From Leptospira gomenensis (lineage in GTDB: Bacteria; Spirochaetota; Leptospiria; Leptospirales; Leptospiraceae): a DNA stretch of 64,000 nt. Location: the NCBI RefSeq assembly GCF_004770155.1, contig NZ_RQFA01000072.1, forward strand, positions 16,001-80,000, read 5' to 3'. Shown here one piece after another: positions 19,689 to 28,261 of the stretch. Position 1 is the stretch's first letter. Every line of letters begins with the position of its first letter. Made by a program: the position numbers and the translations under genes. The notes under the pieces were generated by a model. That model was not told the DNA's origin and searched no databases. It saw only the letters and a program-made list of their open reading frames with translations.

Positions 19689-21137
19689 ATGTCCTCTCTC
19701 GCGGATGCGAAAAAGTTATTGGGTATCGAGTCCTTCCGTTTTTCTCAGAACGAGATCATTGAGCATACGATCGCAGGGAATCATTCCTTAGTCGTGATGC
19801 CGACCGGAAGCGGTAAGTCGGTTTGTTTTCAGATCCCAGCGCTGGTATTCGAAGGCCTTACGATCGTAATCTCGCCGTTGATCGCTTTGATGCAGGATCA
19901 GATTCTCAAACTAGAGCGTCTGGGTGTGGACGCTTCGTTTATCAATTCCTCCTTGTCCAAAAAGGAACGAATCAATCGATATGAAAATCTTCGCAACGGA
20001 AGATACAAAATTCTTTATGTTTCTCCGGAGCGTTTTCGTAAACGCGATTTTTTGGACGCGCTTGTGCAAAGGAAAATTTCCCTTCTCGCGATCGACGAAG
20101 CGCATTGTATCAGCCAATGGGGGCACGATTTCAGACCGGATTATTCCAAAATCGCGGAGTTTCGGGAAATACTGAAAAAGCCGCCGGTGATCGCGTTAAC
20201 CGCCACTGCGACCGAAGAGATTCGCAAGGATATCATCCGTCAGTTAGGTTTGGAAGAAAACGAAATCAGGATCTTTAACGAAGGAATCTGCAGGCCGAAC
20301 CTTTTTTTAGACGTAAGAACCTTTGTGGACGAACCTTCCAAAACGGATGCGATCGTGAAGATTCTCCGTGAAAAAAAAGGAAGTACGATCGTATATTTTA
20401 ATCTGATTCAAAATCTGAAAAAATTCGGCGAACGTTTGGATGTCGAAAAAATCCGACATCGAATTTATCACGGTAGATTGGATCCGGATCAAAGAAGAAA
20501 CGTCCAGAAAAATTTTTTGACTTCCGATGATACGATTCTCTTAGCGACGAACGCGTTCGGTATGGGAGTCGATAAGCCGGATATTCGAACCGTTATCCAC
20601 GCCGAACTTCCGTCTTCGTTGGAAAGTTATTATCAAGAAATCGGAAGAGCGGGAAGGGACGGCGCTCGTTCCGATTGTCACGTTTTTTACCATCAGGACG
20701 ATCTTACTGTTCTCATGGATTTTATAGAATGGCAGAATCCGGATCCTAAGTTTATAACGCGCGTTTACCGAACTATGGAATCTCTCGGAGAAAAACTTAC
20801 TTCCATGTCGTATGAGGAATTGCAGGCGCAGGTCGTTCATAAAAATCGCGGAGATCATAGATTACAGACGGTTTTGAATCTTTTCGATCGATACGGAGTC
20901 ACTTCGGGAGAGTTGGAAAAAAGTTCAATCGTTCTAACCGGCGCCCCTCCTGCGGAACTCCTTTCGTCCGAAGAGAACGAAACCAAAAAAAAACGGAGTT
21001 TGAATCGTCTTTATCAAATGATGTTGTATCTTAAATCGGAACGTTGTCGAAGAGAGTTTGTCTACGATTATTTCGGAGCTCGATTTTCCATATGCAATCA
21101 TTGTGATATATGTCGAAACTCCCGAGTAACGTCGTGA
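19689..21137 (+). CDS. recQ: RecQ-family ATP-dependent DNA helicase
   Basis: The protein has 482 residues. It shows FRFSQNEIIEHTIAG (motif 0), Walker A VMPTGSGKSVC, DEAH motif AIDEAHCISQWGHDFRPDY, and motif VI QEIGRAGRDG. The C-terminus has a zinc-binding Cys set (ERCRREF...FSICNHCDIC) and then stops, so the winged helix and HRDC domains of E. coli RecQ are missing. RecQ unwinds 3'-5' and feeds or restrains recombination. It diverges from recC with about 130 bases between, grouping recombination helicases in one locus. Confidence 0.88.
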   Translation: MSSLADAKKLLGIESFRFSQNEIIEHTIAGNHSLVVMPTGSGKSVCFQIPALVFEGLTIVISPLIALMQDQILKLERLGVDASFINSSLSKKERINRYENLRNGRYKILYVSPERFRKRDFLDALVQRKISLLAIDEAHCISQWGHDFRPDYSKIAEFREILKKPPVIALTATATEEIRKDIIRQLGLEENEIRIFNEGICRPNLFLDVRTFVDEPSKTDAIVKILREKKGSTIVYFNLIQNLKKFGERLDVEKIRHRIYHGRLDPDQRRNVQKNFLTSDDTILLATNAFGMGVDKPDIRTVIHAELPSSLESYYQEIGRAGRDGARSDCHVFYHQDDLTVLMDFIEWQNPDPKFITRVYRTMESLGEKLTSMSYEELQAQVVHKNRGDHRLQTVLNLFDRYGVTSGELEKSSIVLTGAPPAELLSSEENETKKKRSLNRLYQMMLYLKSERCRREFVYDYFGARFSICNHCDICRNSRVTS

Positions 21138-21388
21138 TTTTTTCGGTTTTAAGATTTCGTTCGGTGATGCCGTTTTCGCCTCGTGGATCGAAGGCTTCCG
21201 CAGTTTAGAAAATCGAATTCGTTCGGAGTAGAGGTCGGAGTTCGATCGAAGGAGCGGGATTGTTTGGGGGATACGTCGGATCGGAATTACGACGATTGTT
21301 TTTCGGTTGTCCTCTTCCGTGAATCGTAGGATCTCCTTCCACGATGATCGGCTCGATCGACCGAACTCGGGAAGGAGTCATCGCGGAT

Positions 21389-21796
21389 TTATTTCTTGAA
21401 TAGGAGATTATCGACGGAATACCGACCGCTTCCTAAAAAGAAAATCACACTCGACAAAAGCAGGTAAACGAAGGGGAGCGTTTTCACCTGAAACGGATCG
21501 TTTGCGTGCGCTATAAAAAAAGCGACGGACATCGTGATGAATATCGGAATCACCGTAAGACGGCTGAGTAATCCGATCGCAACGGCAATTCCGCAGAAAA
21601 ATTCCGCGAAGACGACTAACGCGAGCGATGTTTTGGCTCCTATTCCGATAAGATCCGGAAATACTGCGGAGATCTGTTCAAAACCGAAAAGTTTCGGAGA
21701 TCCGTGATAAACGAACATACATCCGAAGATCAATCGTAACAGAAGCGAGGCGATATCGACGTTTAAGGGCTGTGTTCCCAATATTTTTTGTTTCAT
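21389..21796 (-). CDS. DoxX-family membrane protein
   Basis: The ATG at 21796 is chosen because AGAAGGA lies just upstream; the frame continues to 22108 but that extension is charged and unlike the family. The protein has 135 residues. It shows LLRLIFGCMFVYHGSPKLFGF, the DoxX/YphA opening, then three more membrane segments (about 55-75, 80-98 and 105-122). The substrate is unknown. An inverted repeat at 21812-21865 lies in its upstream region. The gene is isolated. Confidence 0.8.
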   Translation of the reverse strand: MKQKILGTQPLNVDIASLLLRLIFGCMFVYHGSPKLFGFEQISAVFPDLIGIGAKTSLALVVFAEFFCGIAVAIGLLSRLTVIPIFITMSVAFFIAHANDPFQVKTLPFVYLLLSSVIFFLGSGRYSVDNLLFKK

Positions 21797-22229
21797 TTTT
21801 TTTCCTTCTAAAATCAGAATAGAAGGGATTGTATCATATAAATATAATCCTCCTTTATTCTGATTTTTGAATATTCTTCGGGAGTAGAGAGTTCTTCTTT
21901 TTTCGCGGAAGAATCCTTTCTCCGTTTTTGCGACTTTTCTCTCGTGTTCGTTTTTGAGGAATCCGAAAAATTTTTCGGATATGCGGGATGAAAGAGAAGT
22001 TTTCCTTTCCCCCGGATGGTATTTCGTTCCTCTTTTAGAGGGTTTTGTGTCGATAGATTTTTCGGTTTCATCAAAGTTTGCGGATGGCGTCCCCTTCGCG
22101 GGACTCACACGTTAGACGTCCTTTAAGCCGGTCTAAACCTTATAGATCCACGTGCGAGCCCCCGAAGATTCCGATTTAGATCCATTCTCCCGGAGGCCAG
22201 CACCGTGACATCGAAGGAGTCGGTCTATC
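21797..22229. other. 433-base gap upstream of doxX-like gene
   Basis: It holds the inverted repeat at 21812-21865 and an AT-rich stretch (21831-21870) that could be the promoter of the DoxX gene on the minus strand. The part from about 21880 to 22229 shows no gene or element I can support. Confidence 0.45.
21812..21865. promoter_or_regulatory. imperfect inverted repeat upstream of doxX-like gene
   Basis: AATCAGAATAGAAGG at 21812 and CCTTTATTCTGATT ending at 21865 are complementary apart from one bulged base. The AT-rich loop contains TATAAATATAAT-like sequence. It could be a paired operator or a hairpin in the mRNA leader. Confidence 0.4.
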
Positions 22230-23756
22230 TTATTCCCCGGCTTTTTTTTCGAGATTTTTGCGCATAACGATCACGGAAACCGCTAAGAGCACCGAAATTA
22301 CGACACAAATGATCGATACCGTCTGGAGCGAATCGGTAAAGGCTTCTTTCGCGGCGCCTAACAATGCTAAGCCGATTTGTTCCGGAACCGTTTTTGCGAC
22401 GGACACGGCTGCGCCTAACGTTCCTTGCGCAGTTTGGGCCACGATAGGATCCACTCCTTGTGCGGAAATTAGTTCCATTCGACTTCTATAAACGGCGGTT
22501 CCTATACTTCCCAATACCGCAATTCCCAACACGCCGCCGAATTCGGCTCCGGTCTCGGAAATCGAAGCTGCGGCTCCCGCTTTTTCGGGAGGCGCGGCTC
22601 CGACGATGATGTCCGTTCCCAGGATTACGACGGCGCAGATTCCCAAAGAAAGAATGACGGAACCTAACACGATGTAGGCGAGCCCGTTTTGATCGGTCAC
22701 GAGGGAATAGAAGACAAAACCGATCGCGGTCAATATCAAACCTCCGATGACTACGAATACTGGACGTATTTTTCTGACGATCATAGGTACGGTCAAGGAA
22801 CCGACGACGTTCCCCGCCGCCGAAGGTAAGGTCCAAAGCCCGGCTTCCAGAGGCGTTAGCCCGAGGACGAGCTGAAGGTATTGCGCAATAAAAAGAAAAC
22901 TTCCTAATCCGACAAAGATAGTCAGAGTGTTGGCGATGAGCGCGGAGTTAAACGCCGGCGATTCGAACAACTTGAGGTCGATCAAAGGATCGGCTAACGT
23001 CTTTTGTCTTTGTACGAACCAGATTCCTACTCCGAGTCCGATAAGAACGTAGACGGAAGGTAGAATCCCCCATCCGTGTTCCGCAACCTGTTTTAAACCG
23101 TAAATGATCGTAAGAACGGAAGCAAGGGAAAGAAACGCGCTCGGCAGATCCAACTTTCCCGCGTTTGGGTCCTTGAATTCAGGGAGAAGTTTCGGTCCCA
23201 CGATCAATAACAGGATCATCACCGGAACGCTCAAAAGAAACACCGATCCCCACCAGAAATGTTGGAGTAGAACGCCGCCGACTAACGGTCCTATGGCGCC
23301 GCCGATGGAAAAGCTGGTTCCCCAGATTCCAATCGCAACCGTTCTTTGATTTGCGTCCAGAAACATGTTTCGAATGAGGGATAACGTGGAAGGTGCGAGT
23401 GTTGCGGCCGTTATACCCAATAAAGCCCTCGTTGCGATCAACATTTCCGCAGTTTTTGAAAACGCCGCCAATATGGACGCGACTCCGAACGCGGCGGCGC
23501 CGATCATCAGTAGTTTTCTTCTTCCGATTCGATCGCCTAACGTGCCCATGGTGACTAAAAACCCCGCCACCAAAAATCCGTATATGTCCACGATCCATAG
23601 AAGTTGAGAACCGGTAGGTTTCAAATCCTCGGTTAAATTAGGGACGGCCAAATATAGGACCGTCAAATCCATCGCATAAAGAAGACAAGGTAGCGCGATG
23701 ACCGCAAGGCCGATCCATTCCTTTCTTCCCGCGAGAGTAGTTGTAGTTTGTTTCAT
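22230..23756 (-). CDS. MFS multidrug efflux transporter, DHA2/QacA-SmvA type
   Basis: The protein has 508 residues with about 14 membrane segments. It shows YAMDLTVLYLAVPNLTEDL in segment 1 (the acidic membrane residue of QacA/SmvA pumps), motif A GTLGDRIGRRKLL after segment 2, and a motif-C-like stretch GTSFSIGGAIGPLVGG. Such pumps exchange protons for cationic drugs and antiseptics. The ribosome binding site is weak. A strong inverted repeat at 23799-23839 lies 43 bases upstream of the start. The SRPBCC operon upstream is on the same strand but about 290 bases away. Confidence 0.9.
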   Translation of the reverse strand: MKQTTTTLAGRKEWIGLAVIALPCLLYAMDLTVLYLAVPNLTEDLKPTGSQLLWIVDIYGFLVAGFLVTMGTLGDRIGRRKLLMIGAAAFGVASILAAFSKTAEMLIATRALLGITAATLAPSTLSLIRNMFLDANQRTVAIGIWGTSFSIGGAIGPLVGGVLLQHFWWGSVFLLSVPVMILLLIVGPKLLPEFKDPNAGKLDLPSAFLSLASVLTIIYGLKQVAEHGWGILPSVYVLIGLGVGIWFVQRQKTLADPLIDLKLFESPAFNSALIANTLTIFVGLGSFLFIAQYLQLVLGLTPLEAGLWTLPSAAGNVVGSLTVPMIVRKIRPVFVVIGGLILTAIGFVFYSLVTDQNGLAYIVLGSVILSLGICAVVILGTDIIVGAAPPEKAGAAASISETGAEFGGVLGIAVLGSIGTAVYRSRMELISAQGVDPIVAQTAQGTLGAAVSVAKTVPEQIGLALLGAAKEAFTDSLQTVSIICVVISVLLAVSVIVMRKNLEKKAGE

Positions 23757-23798
23757 TGTTGTTGCTTCTTACTCTTTATATATTCCGGCAGACGTTGT

Positions 23799-23839
23799 CG
23801 GATCGAAACGTTTTGCCGGTTACGTTTTGTTTCGATCCG
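23799..23839. promoter_or_regulatory. 11-bp inverted repeat upstream of efflux pump gene
   Basis: CGGATCGAAAC (23799-23809) and GTTTCGATCCG (23829-23839) are perfectly complementary across 19 bases. It may be an operator for a drug-responsive regulator encoded elsewhere or a leader hairpin. Spacing to the pump start at 23756 suits either. Confidence 0.5.
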
Positions 23840-24047
23840 TTCCGGGTTTTTTTCGTCTAAATTTTAATGTTTTCGAATATACGGTTTTATTAAACCTATT
23901 TTTCTAGGTTATACGTCTCCGAAATCCGAAAAATCGTTCGATCTAAGTTCCGTTTGGCTTTGGGAATAGGTCCTTCAACTCGGCAAAACGGCCGTTAACG
24001 ATCTACCGAATTCATCCTAAAACTTCGCGGAAATACCGCGGACGACG

Positions 24048-24518
24048 TTAGACGTCATTTACCATTTCGGCCAGTTCCGCCTCCAGTTTGTCGAAGTTTT
24101 CTTCGTTTCCCGGGATGACGTATTTTTTGGATCGTTCGAATTCTTCAGCGGTCTCGAATAACATGCGAAAGGTGATTTTCGTTTTTCCCGAGGACTGCTC
24201 TTCGAAAGTCGTCGTAACACGGAACGGATGTCCGGAAATATGGTCGAAAACGAGTTCTTCCGACGGGACGATCGATACGAATACGCTGTGGTTCGGATAA
24301 TCGGTTCCGTCGGGTCCGTGCATCGTAAATTTCCAATTTCCCCCCGGTTTGAGATCGTATTCGTAAAAGGTATTCGTAAAACCCTTCGGGCCCCACCAGC
24401 GTCGCAGATGGTTCGGATCGGTCCAGGCCCGGAAGGCCGCTTCCTTGGACGCGTTTACGATCCGAACGCTGACCGCTTCCCGGTCCGATTCGGGCGCCTC
24501 GTTTTTCGGGTCACTCAT
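24048..24518 (-). CDS. SRPBCC (AHSA1-like) protein 4 of the cluster
   Basis: ATG at 24518 is preceded by AAGGAG, so it is preferred over 24578. The protein has 156 residues. The signature AAFRAWTDPNHLRRWWGPKGF is the AHSA1/START-like opening: a helix-grip fold that binds hydrophobic ligands in a deep cavity. Cytoplasmic. Its partners at 25204 and 25713 share the WWGP motif. Ligand and reaction are unknown. Last SRPBCC gene of the ArsR-led cluster. Confidence 0.82.
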   Translation of the reverse strand: MSDPKNEAPESDREAVSVRIVNASKEAAFRAWTDPNHLRRWWGPKGFTNTFYEYDLKPGGNWKFTMHGPDGTDYPNHSVFVSIVPSEELVFDHISGHPFRVTTTFEEQSSGKTKITFRMLFETAEEFERSKKYVIPGNEENFDKLEAELAEMVNDV

Positions 24519-24540
24519 GTCGTTCTCCTTATTTCGTAAC

Positions 24541-24598
24541 GAACCGATCCGCTTCCGATCGCCGAATCGGTTCTGCATTATTTTTGAATATTCAAAAA
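24541..24598. repeat. two adjacent palindromes between SRPBCC genes
   Basis: GAACCGAT (24541-24548) pairs with ATCGGTTC (24566-24573). Directly beside it, 24581-24598 is a perfect 18-bp palindrome centred on GAATATTC. Together they may form an internal terminator or processing signal between the two genes, or a regulator site before the last gene. Confidence 0.4.
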
Positions 24599-24633
24599 AC
24601 GATATGTAATTCTTACGAATTGCTTATCGTTTT

Positions 24634-25182
24634 TTATCTCGTTTCTACGATCGTTTTGATCGAATTTAATCCGGTTTCGAAATCCTTTCCGATCATTTCG
24701 TCCATATCGTAGAATAATCCGAAAATTTTCGAAACAAACTGGTTGGGTCCGTACATCGCCCAAGTGACTTCGTTTCCTCCGTCCTTCGGCGAAAGCGTGA
24801 ATTCCGCGGTATTGTGAGCTTCGAACGGTTCCAAAAAGTCCAACTTGATTACGATCTTGGTAGGTGAGTTTACGGTTGTGATTTCCATTCTTCCTTTTCC
24901 AATATCTTTGTTGCCCGACCATTCGTATATCGTCCCAACACCGTTAGGCGATCCAGAATAGGAACGTTGCATATTCGGATCCAATTTTTCCCAAGGAGAC
25001 CATTTTTCCCAGGAACGAAAGTCAACGATGAGCGCGAAGATTTTTTCCGCGGGCGCGTCGATTTTCATAGAACGTTGGTAACGAAAGGTATCGGGTTTGG
25101 TGGAAGCGTATACGAACGCTCCTAAAACGATCAGGATCAAAAGGCCCGCTACGGAGCCGAGAACGGTTTTGAGTTTGGACAT
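24634..25182 (-). CDS. membrane-anchored SRPBCC protein
   Basis: The protein has 182 residues. One N-terminal membrane segment (about 9-25) is followed by a polyketide-cyclase-like SRPBCC domain beginning FRYQRSMKIDAPAEKIFALI with FRSWEKWSPW. It differs from its AHSA1-type neighbours in lacking WWGP and in being anchored, probably facing the periplasm. Twenty-one bases separate it from the preceding SRPBCC gene, so cotranscription is likely. The ligand is unknown. Confidence 0.8.
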   Translation of the reverse strand: MSKLKTVLGSVAGLLILIVLGAFVYASTKPDTFRYQRSMKIDAPAEKIFALIVDFRSWEKWSPWEKLDPNMQRSYSGSPNGVGTIYEWSGNKDIGKGRMEITTVNSPTKIVIKLDFLEPFEAHNTAEFTLSPKDGGNEVTWAMYGPNQFVSKIFGLFYDMDEMIGKDFETGLNSIKTIVETR

Positions 25183-25203
25183 AAAATTCTCCCTTGTGTC
25201 GGA

Positions 25204-25680
25204 TTAAAGTTTTTCGAGGTATTCGCGGAGGCGTCCCATCGTCTGGTTGAGTCCTTCCACTGCGCCGTATTTGTCTACGACCTCGTTTTTTTGTTCCGCA
25301 GTTTTGAACAACATTCTCATCTCGATTTTCGTGTTCCCGTTTTCTTCCGTAAACAGGACGGTCACTTCGAAATCTCCGGGATGGTCCTCTTTATCGGAAC
25401 CGTGTTTATACACGAGTTTTTCCGGTTGAACGACTTCGAGATAGGTGATCAGATTCGGATAATCGATTCCGTCGGGTCCGTGCATGACGAATTTCCAAAC
25501 GCCTCCCGGTTTTACCTCCATCGTTTCGATCGTGTTCGTAAATCCGTTCGGTCCCCACCAGTTGCCGACGTGCGCCGGATCGGTCCACATCTGAAACACA
25601 AGGCTCCTCGGAGCGCCGAATGTGCGGACCGCGACGATTTCGCGATCCGCGGTGCTCGAAGAGTTGTTCGCAATATTCAT
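25204..25680 (-). CDS. SRPBCC (AHSA1-like) protein 2 of the cluster
   Basis: The protein has 158 residues. APRSLVFQMWTDPAHVGNWW, followed by GPNGFTNTIETM, is the family opening, with FVMHGPDGIDYPN in the middle. It is closely similar to the protein at 24048, which has the matching TMHGPDGTDYPN segment. The two look like paralogues from a local duplication. No catalytic residues can be named. Same operon. Confidence 0.82.
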   Translation of the reverse strand: MNIANNSSSTADREIVAVRTFGAPRSLVFQMWTDPAHVGNWWGPNGFTNTIETMEVKPGGVWKFVMHGPDGIDYPNLITYLEVVQPEKLVYKHGSDKEDHPGDFEVTVLFTEENGNTKIEMRMLFKTAEQKNEVVDKYGAVEGLNQTMGRLREYLEKL

Positions 25681-25712
25681 TATGATCTCCTAATATTTTA
25701 TAATTTTAATAT

Positions 25713-26201
25713 TTATTTTCCCGAAAGGGCCGCCGCCAGTTTGTCGAAGGATTGGTTCCATCCGGCTTCGGTCATCTCGGACATTTCGCCCGCTGGTAAA
25801 CCGGCGTGTCTTACGGTCATTTTGGTTTTACCGTCGAGTTCTTCGAAATGGACGGACACGATCAATTCTTCGGGGAAGTCCGGCATTCCGTAATACGAAG
25901 CGGGGACCGGGTTTCCGTCCTTATCCGCGAAATGATCGGTGAATACGATTTTTTCGGGCGGGACGAATTCCAAAAACTTTCCGCTACTCCAGAATTCCTG
26001 TCCTTCGGGGGAACGCATTCCGAAGTGATACTTTCCGCCTACTCGAGGTTCCAATTTGCAACCGGGAGAGGAAAAGTCTTTCGGTCCCCACCAGCTCATC
26101 AGTCTTTCCGGCTCGGTCCAGGCTTTAAAAACCAATTCCCGAGGAGCGTCGAAGATTCTGACAATCACCATCTCGTTTTTGATTCCGTTCGTTTTATCCA
26201 T
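25713..26201 (-). CDS. SRPBCC (AHSA1-like) protein 1 of the cluster
   Basis: ATG at 26201 is chosen because GTGGAG six bases upstream is a ribosome binding site; the longer frame would start at that GTG. The protein has 162 residues, with APRELVFKAWTEPERLMSWW followed by GPKDFS. It is more divergent than the other two AHSA1-type members and carries a MRSPEGQEFWSSGKF segment in place of the HGPDG-D-YPN motif. Such proteins are commonly found beside ArsR regulators, as here. Function unknown. Confidence 0.82.
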   Translation of the reverse strand: MDKTNGIKNEMVIVRIFDAPRELVFKAWTEPERLMSWWGPKDFSSPGCKLEPRVGGKYHFGMRSPEGQEFWSSGKFLEFVPPEKIVFTDHFADKDGNPVPASYYGMPDFPEELIVSVHFEELDGKTKMTVRHAGLPAGEMSEMTEAGWNQSFDKLAAALSGK

Positions 26202-26267
26202 ACGTTGCTCCACGGTTTTTAGTTTTATTTTATTCTATTATATTCTAATAATTTAATATAATATTTT

Positions 26268-26660
26268 TTATAGATGCCAGACGCCTTCGAGTCTTCTGCT
26301 TGCCGGTCTCAACGCATAAGAAAGACCCACAAAAATCAATCCGATCAACGGCATGATTATGTGGAACGTTTCGAGTCCGCTGACTGCGCAGGAATAGGAA
26401 GCGGCGGTTAGGTTGATGAACATTCCCGCGTACGCCCATTCTTTGACCAAGGCGAGACGTGGCGCGACGATTGCGATCGCTCCTAGAAATTTCCAAAATC
26501 CCAAAAGCGCCACGAAGTAGAGGGGATATCCCAACTGCGACATTCCTGCCACCACTTCGGGGCCTTGGTGGATGTAGGAAAATCCTGCGAACGCGTAGTT
26601 GAGCGCCGTAAGCACTGTGGCGATCCAATATACGATATTCTTAATTTTGTCCTGATTCAT
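26268..26660 (-). CDS. DoxX-family membrane protein
   Basis: The protein has 130 residues with four membrane segments (about 8-28, 47-66, 73-92 and 98-116) and the family-like opening LTALNYAFAGFSYIHQGPEV. Its start overlaps the end of the ArsR gene by 20 bases, so the two are translationally coupled. The pairing with ArsR and SRPBCC genes suggests an envelope component of the same response. Substrate unknown. Confidence 0.78.
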   Translation of the reverse strand: MNQDKIKNIVYWIATVLTALNYAFAGFSYIHQGPEVVAGMSQLGYPLYFVALLGFWKFLGAIAIVAPRLALVKEWAYAGMFINLTAASYSCAVSGLETFHIIMPLIGLIFVGLSYALRPASRRLEGVWHL

Positions 26661-27024
26661 GATCGACGTTCCTTTCTTGTTTTGTTTTTTGCTGCAGTTC
26701 CCGCAAATACTCGTCCAACCGGTCGAACCGGGCTTCCCAGATTTGTCGGTAATCGTCCAACCAATCCGCCACTTCTTTCAACGGACCCGCTTCCAGGCGC
26801 GAAGGCCTCCACTGCGCTTCCTTCCCTCGCGATATCAGGCCGGCCTTTTCCAAAACTTTCAGATGTTTGGTGATGGCCGGAAGACTCATGGAGAACGGCT
26901 CCGCCAGTTGTTTTACGGTAACTTCTCCGTACCGTAAGGTAGCCAAAATTTTGCGCCGAGTCGGATCTGCTAAGGCCGCAAATGTTAGGCTGAGCGGATC
27001 CGTAGTAGCTTCTTGTTGAACCAT
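26641..27024 (-). CDS. ArsR-family transcriptional repressor
   Basis: ATG at 27024 is chosen; the frame continues to 27162 but the family begins at LTFAALADPTRRKILATLRY. The protein has 127 residues. The recognition helix region reads LAEPFSMSLPAITKHLKVLE. No cysteine metal site of the ArsR/SmtB kind is visible, so it belongs to the non-metal subgroup that often sits with AHSA1 proteins. It heads the ArsR-DoxX-SRPBCC(x4) operon and probably represses it through GGTTAA half-sites just upstream of its own start. Confidence 0.88.
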   Translation of the reverse strand: MVQQEATTDPLSLTFAALADPTRRKILATLRYGEVTVKQLAEPFSMSLPAITKHLKVLEKAGLISRGKEAQWRPSRLEAGPLKEVADWLDDYRQIWEARFDRLDEYLRELQQKTKQERNVDHESGQN

Positions 27025-27026
27025 GT

Positions 27027-27048
27027 GGTTAATTAACCTTTTGGTTAA
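27027..27048. promoter_or_regulatory. ArsR operator with three GGTTAA half-sites
   Basis: GGTTAATTAACC (27027-27038) is a perfect 12-bp palindrome. Its second half, TTAACC, forms another inverted pair with GGTTAA (27043-27048) across TTTT. The cluster begins 2 bases from the ArsR start codon, so bound repressor would block its own operon. Confidence 0.65.
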
Positions 27049-27227
27049 ATTATGAAACCCGAATCCAAGCGTCAAGCTCTTTGTTATAAAAAGTTCCTTG
27101 AGGGATGGTAGGATTGGAAACCACAGGAGAATATTCTCGAAAAGAGAGGTTGTCCACACCAATTCGATTTTGCCGTTTGTTGGAAGATTCTGCTGGAAAT
27201 CATCCGGGTCGCTGTGACCTTTGAATT

Positions 27228-28040
27228 ATGTCCAATCCAATGTCTTCGGTGGAACCTTGGTCCTTAGTCGCGGAAGGTTACGCGAAAAATACGCAACAGT
27301 TTTTGTCGGAGTTTTCTCTGGAAGCGGCGCGGCGAATCGCTCCTGGGCCCAACGACGTAATCTTAGACGTGGCCGCCGGGCCCGGAACCCTTGCGATTCC
27401 TCTGAGCCGATCCGTCAAAACGATCCACGCGATCGATTTTTCGGAGAAGATGATCGAACATTTGAAGGCCGCAATTTCTGAGACACATTCCCACAATGTG
27501 ATCGCCGAAGTGATGGACGGACAAAATCTGCGTTTTCCCGAGAACGGTTTCGACGCCGCGTTTTCCATGTTCGGTTTAATGTTTTTTCCCGATAAAGCGA
27601 AAGGATTTTCGGAGATATATCGCGTTTTAAAACCGGGCAAACGCGCGGCCGTATCCAGTTGGGCTCCCGTTTCCCGTTCTCCTTTGATGCAATTGTTGTT
27701 CGGAGCTTTGCGAGCCGCCAATCCGGAGATTCCGCCGCCACAAACCAATCCCGCCAGTCTGGAAAATCCGGATTTCTTTCGGGAACAATTCGTCCTTGCC
27801 GGTTTTACGGAAATCGAAATCGTTCCTTTCTCCCATTCGATGGAGGTGATAGGAGCGGAGGAATTTTTGGAAACTATGATCGAAGGCAACGCTCCGTTAC
27901 AATGGATGAAACGCAACATGGACGAAACGACCTGGATCGAAAAAAAGGAAATCATGCTTTCGCATCTCAGGAAAAATCTTTCCGATCTTCCCGTATCCCT
28001 TTCCTCCGAGGCTTATCTAGGAATCGCTAAAAAACCGTGA
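27228..28040 (+). CDS. class I SAM-dependent methyltransferase
   Basis: The protein has 270 residues. It shows motif I ILDVAAGPGTLAIPL near residue 45, an acidic loop AIDFSEKMIEHLKA, FDAAFSMFGLMFF and the LKPGKRAAVSSW strand: the UbiE/COQ5-like Methyltransf_11 layout. Start 27228 or the ATG at 27240 are both possible; neither has a clear ribosome binding site. The substrate is unknown and the neighbours give no hint. Confidence 0.85.
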   Translation: MSNPMSSVEPWSLVAEGYAKNTQQFLSEFSLEAARRIAPGPNDVILDVAAGPGTLAIPLSRSVKTIHAIDFSEKMIEHLKAAISETHSHNVIAEVMDGQNLRFPENGFDAAFSMFGLMFFPDKAKGFSEIYRVLKPGKRAAVSSWAPVSRSPLMQLLFGALRAANPEIPPPQTNPASLENPDFFREQFVLAGFTEIEIVPFSHSMEVIGAEEFLETMIEGNAPLQWMKRNMDETTWIEKKEIMLSHLRKNLSDLPVSLSSEAYLGIAKKP

Positions 28041-28261
28041 TCGATTCCTTCGTCGAACATGATCCTCCGAAAATCCGCGGCGTATCTTTTTTTCGACGAG
28101 AACGCGACGACTTCCGAAAATCTTTCGAGATAATACGGACCGCGGGTTTTCGCATTCTCGCTGTTATGCGGATTTCCGGATTCGGGGTCGTTGAAGGCGT
28201 ATGATCGATATTAAGCGTCATTTCGCAACGTTTATTTTTAAGAATAATATTCGGAGAAAAT

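Noticed and set aside
27278..27955. 225-codon minus-strand frame opposite the methyltransferase
   Set aside because: Shadow of a clear SAM methyltransferase; Cys/Ser/Lys-rich with no domain pattern.
28037..28204. 55-codon frame starting GTG inside the methyltransferase stop
   Set aside because: Start overlaps the preceding stop but there is no supporting ribosome site, composition or family resemblance. Likely chance.
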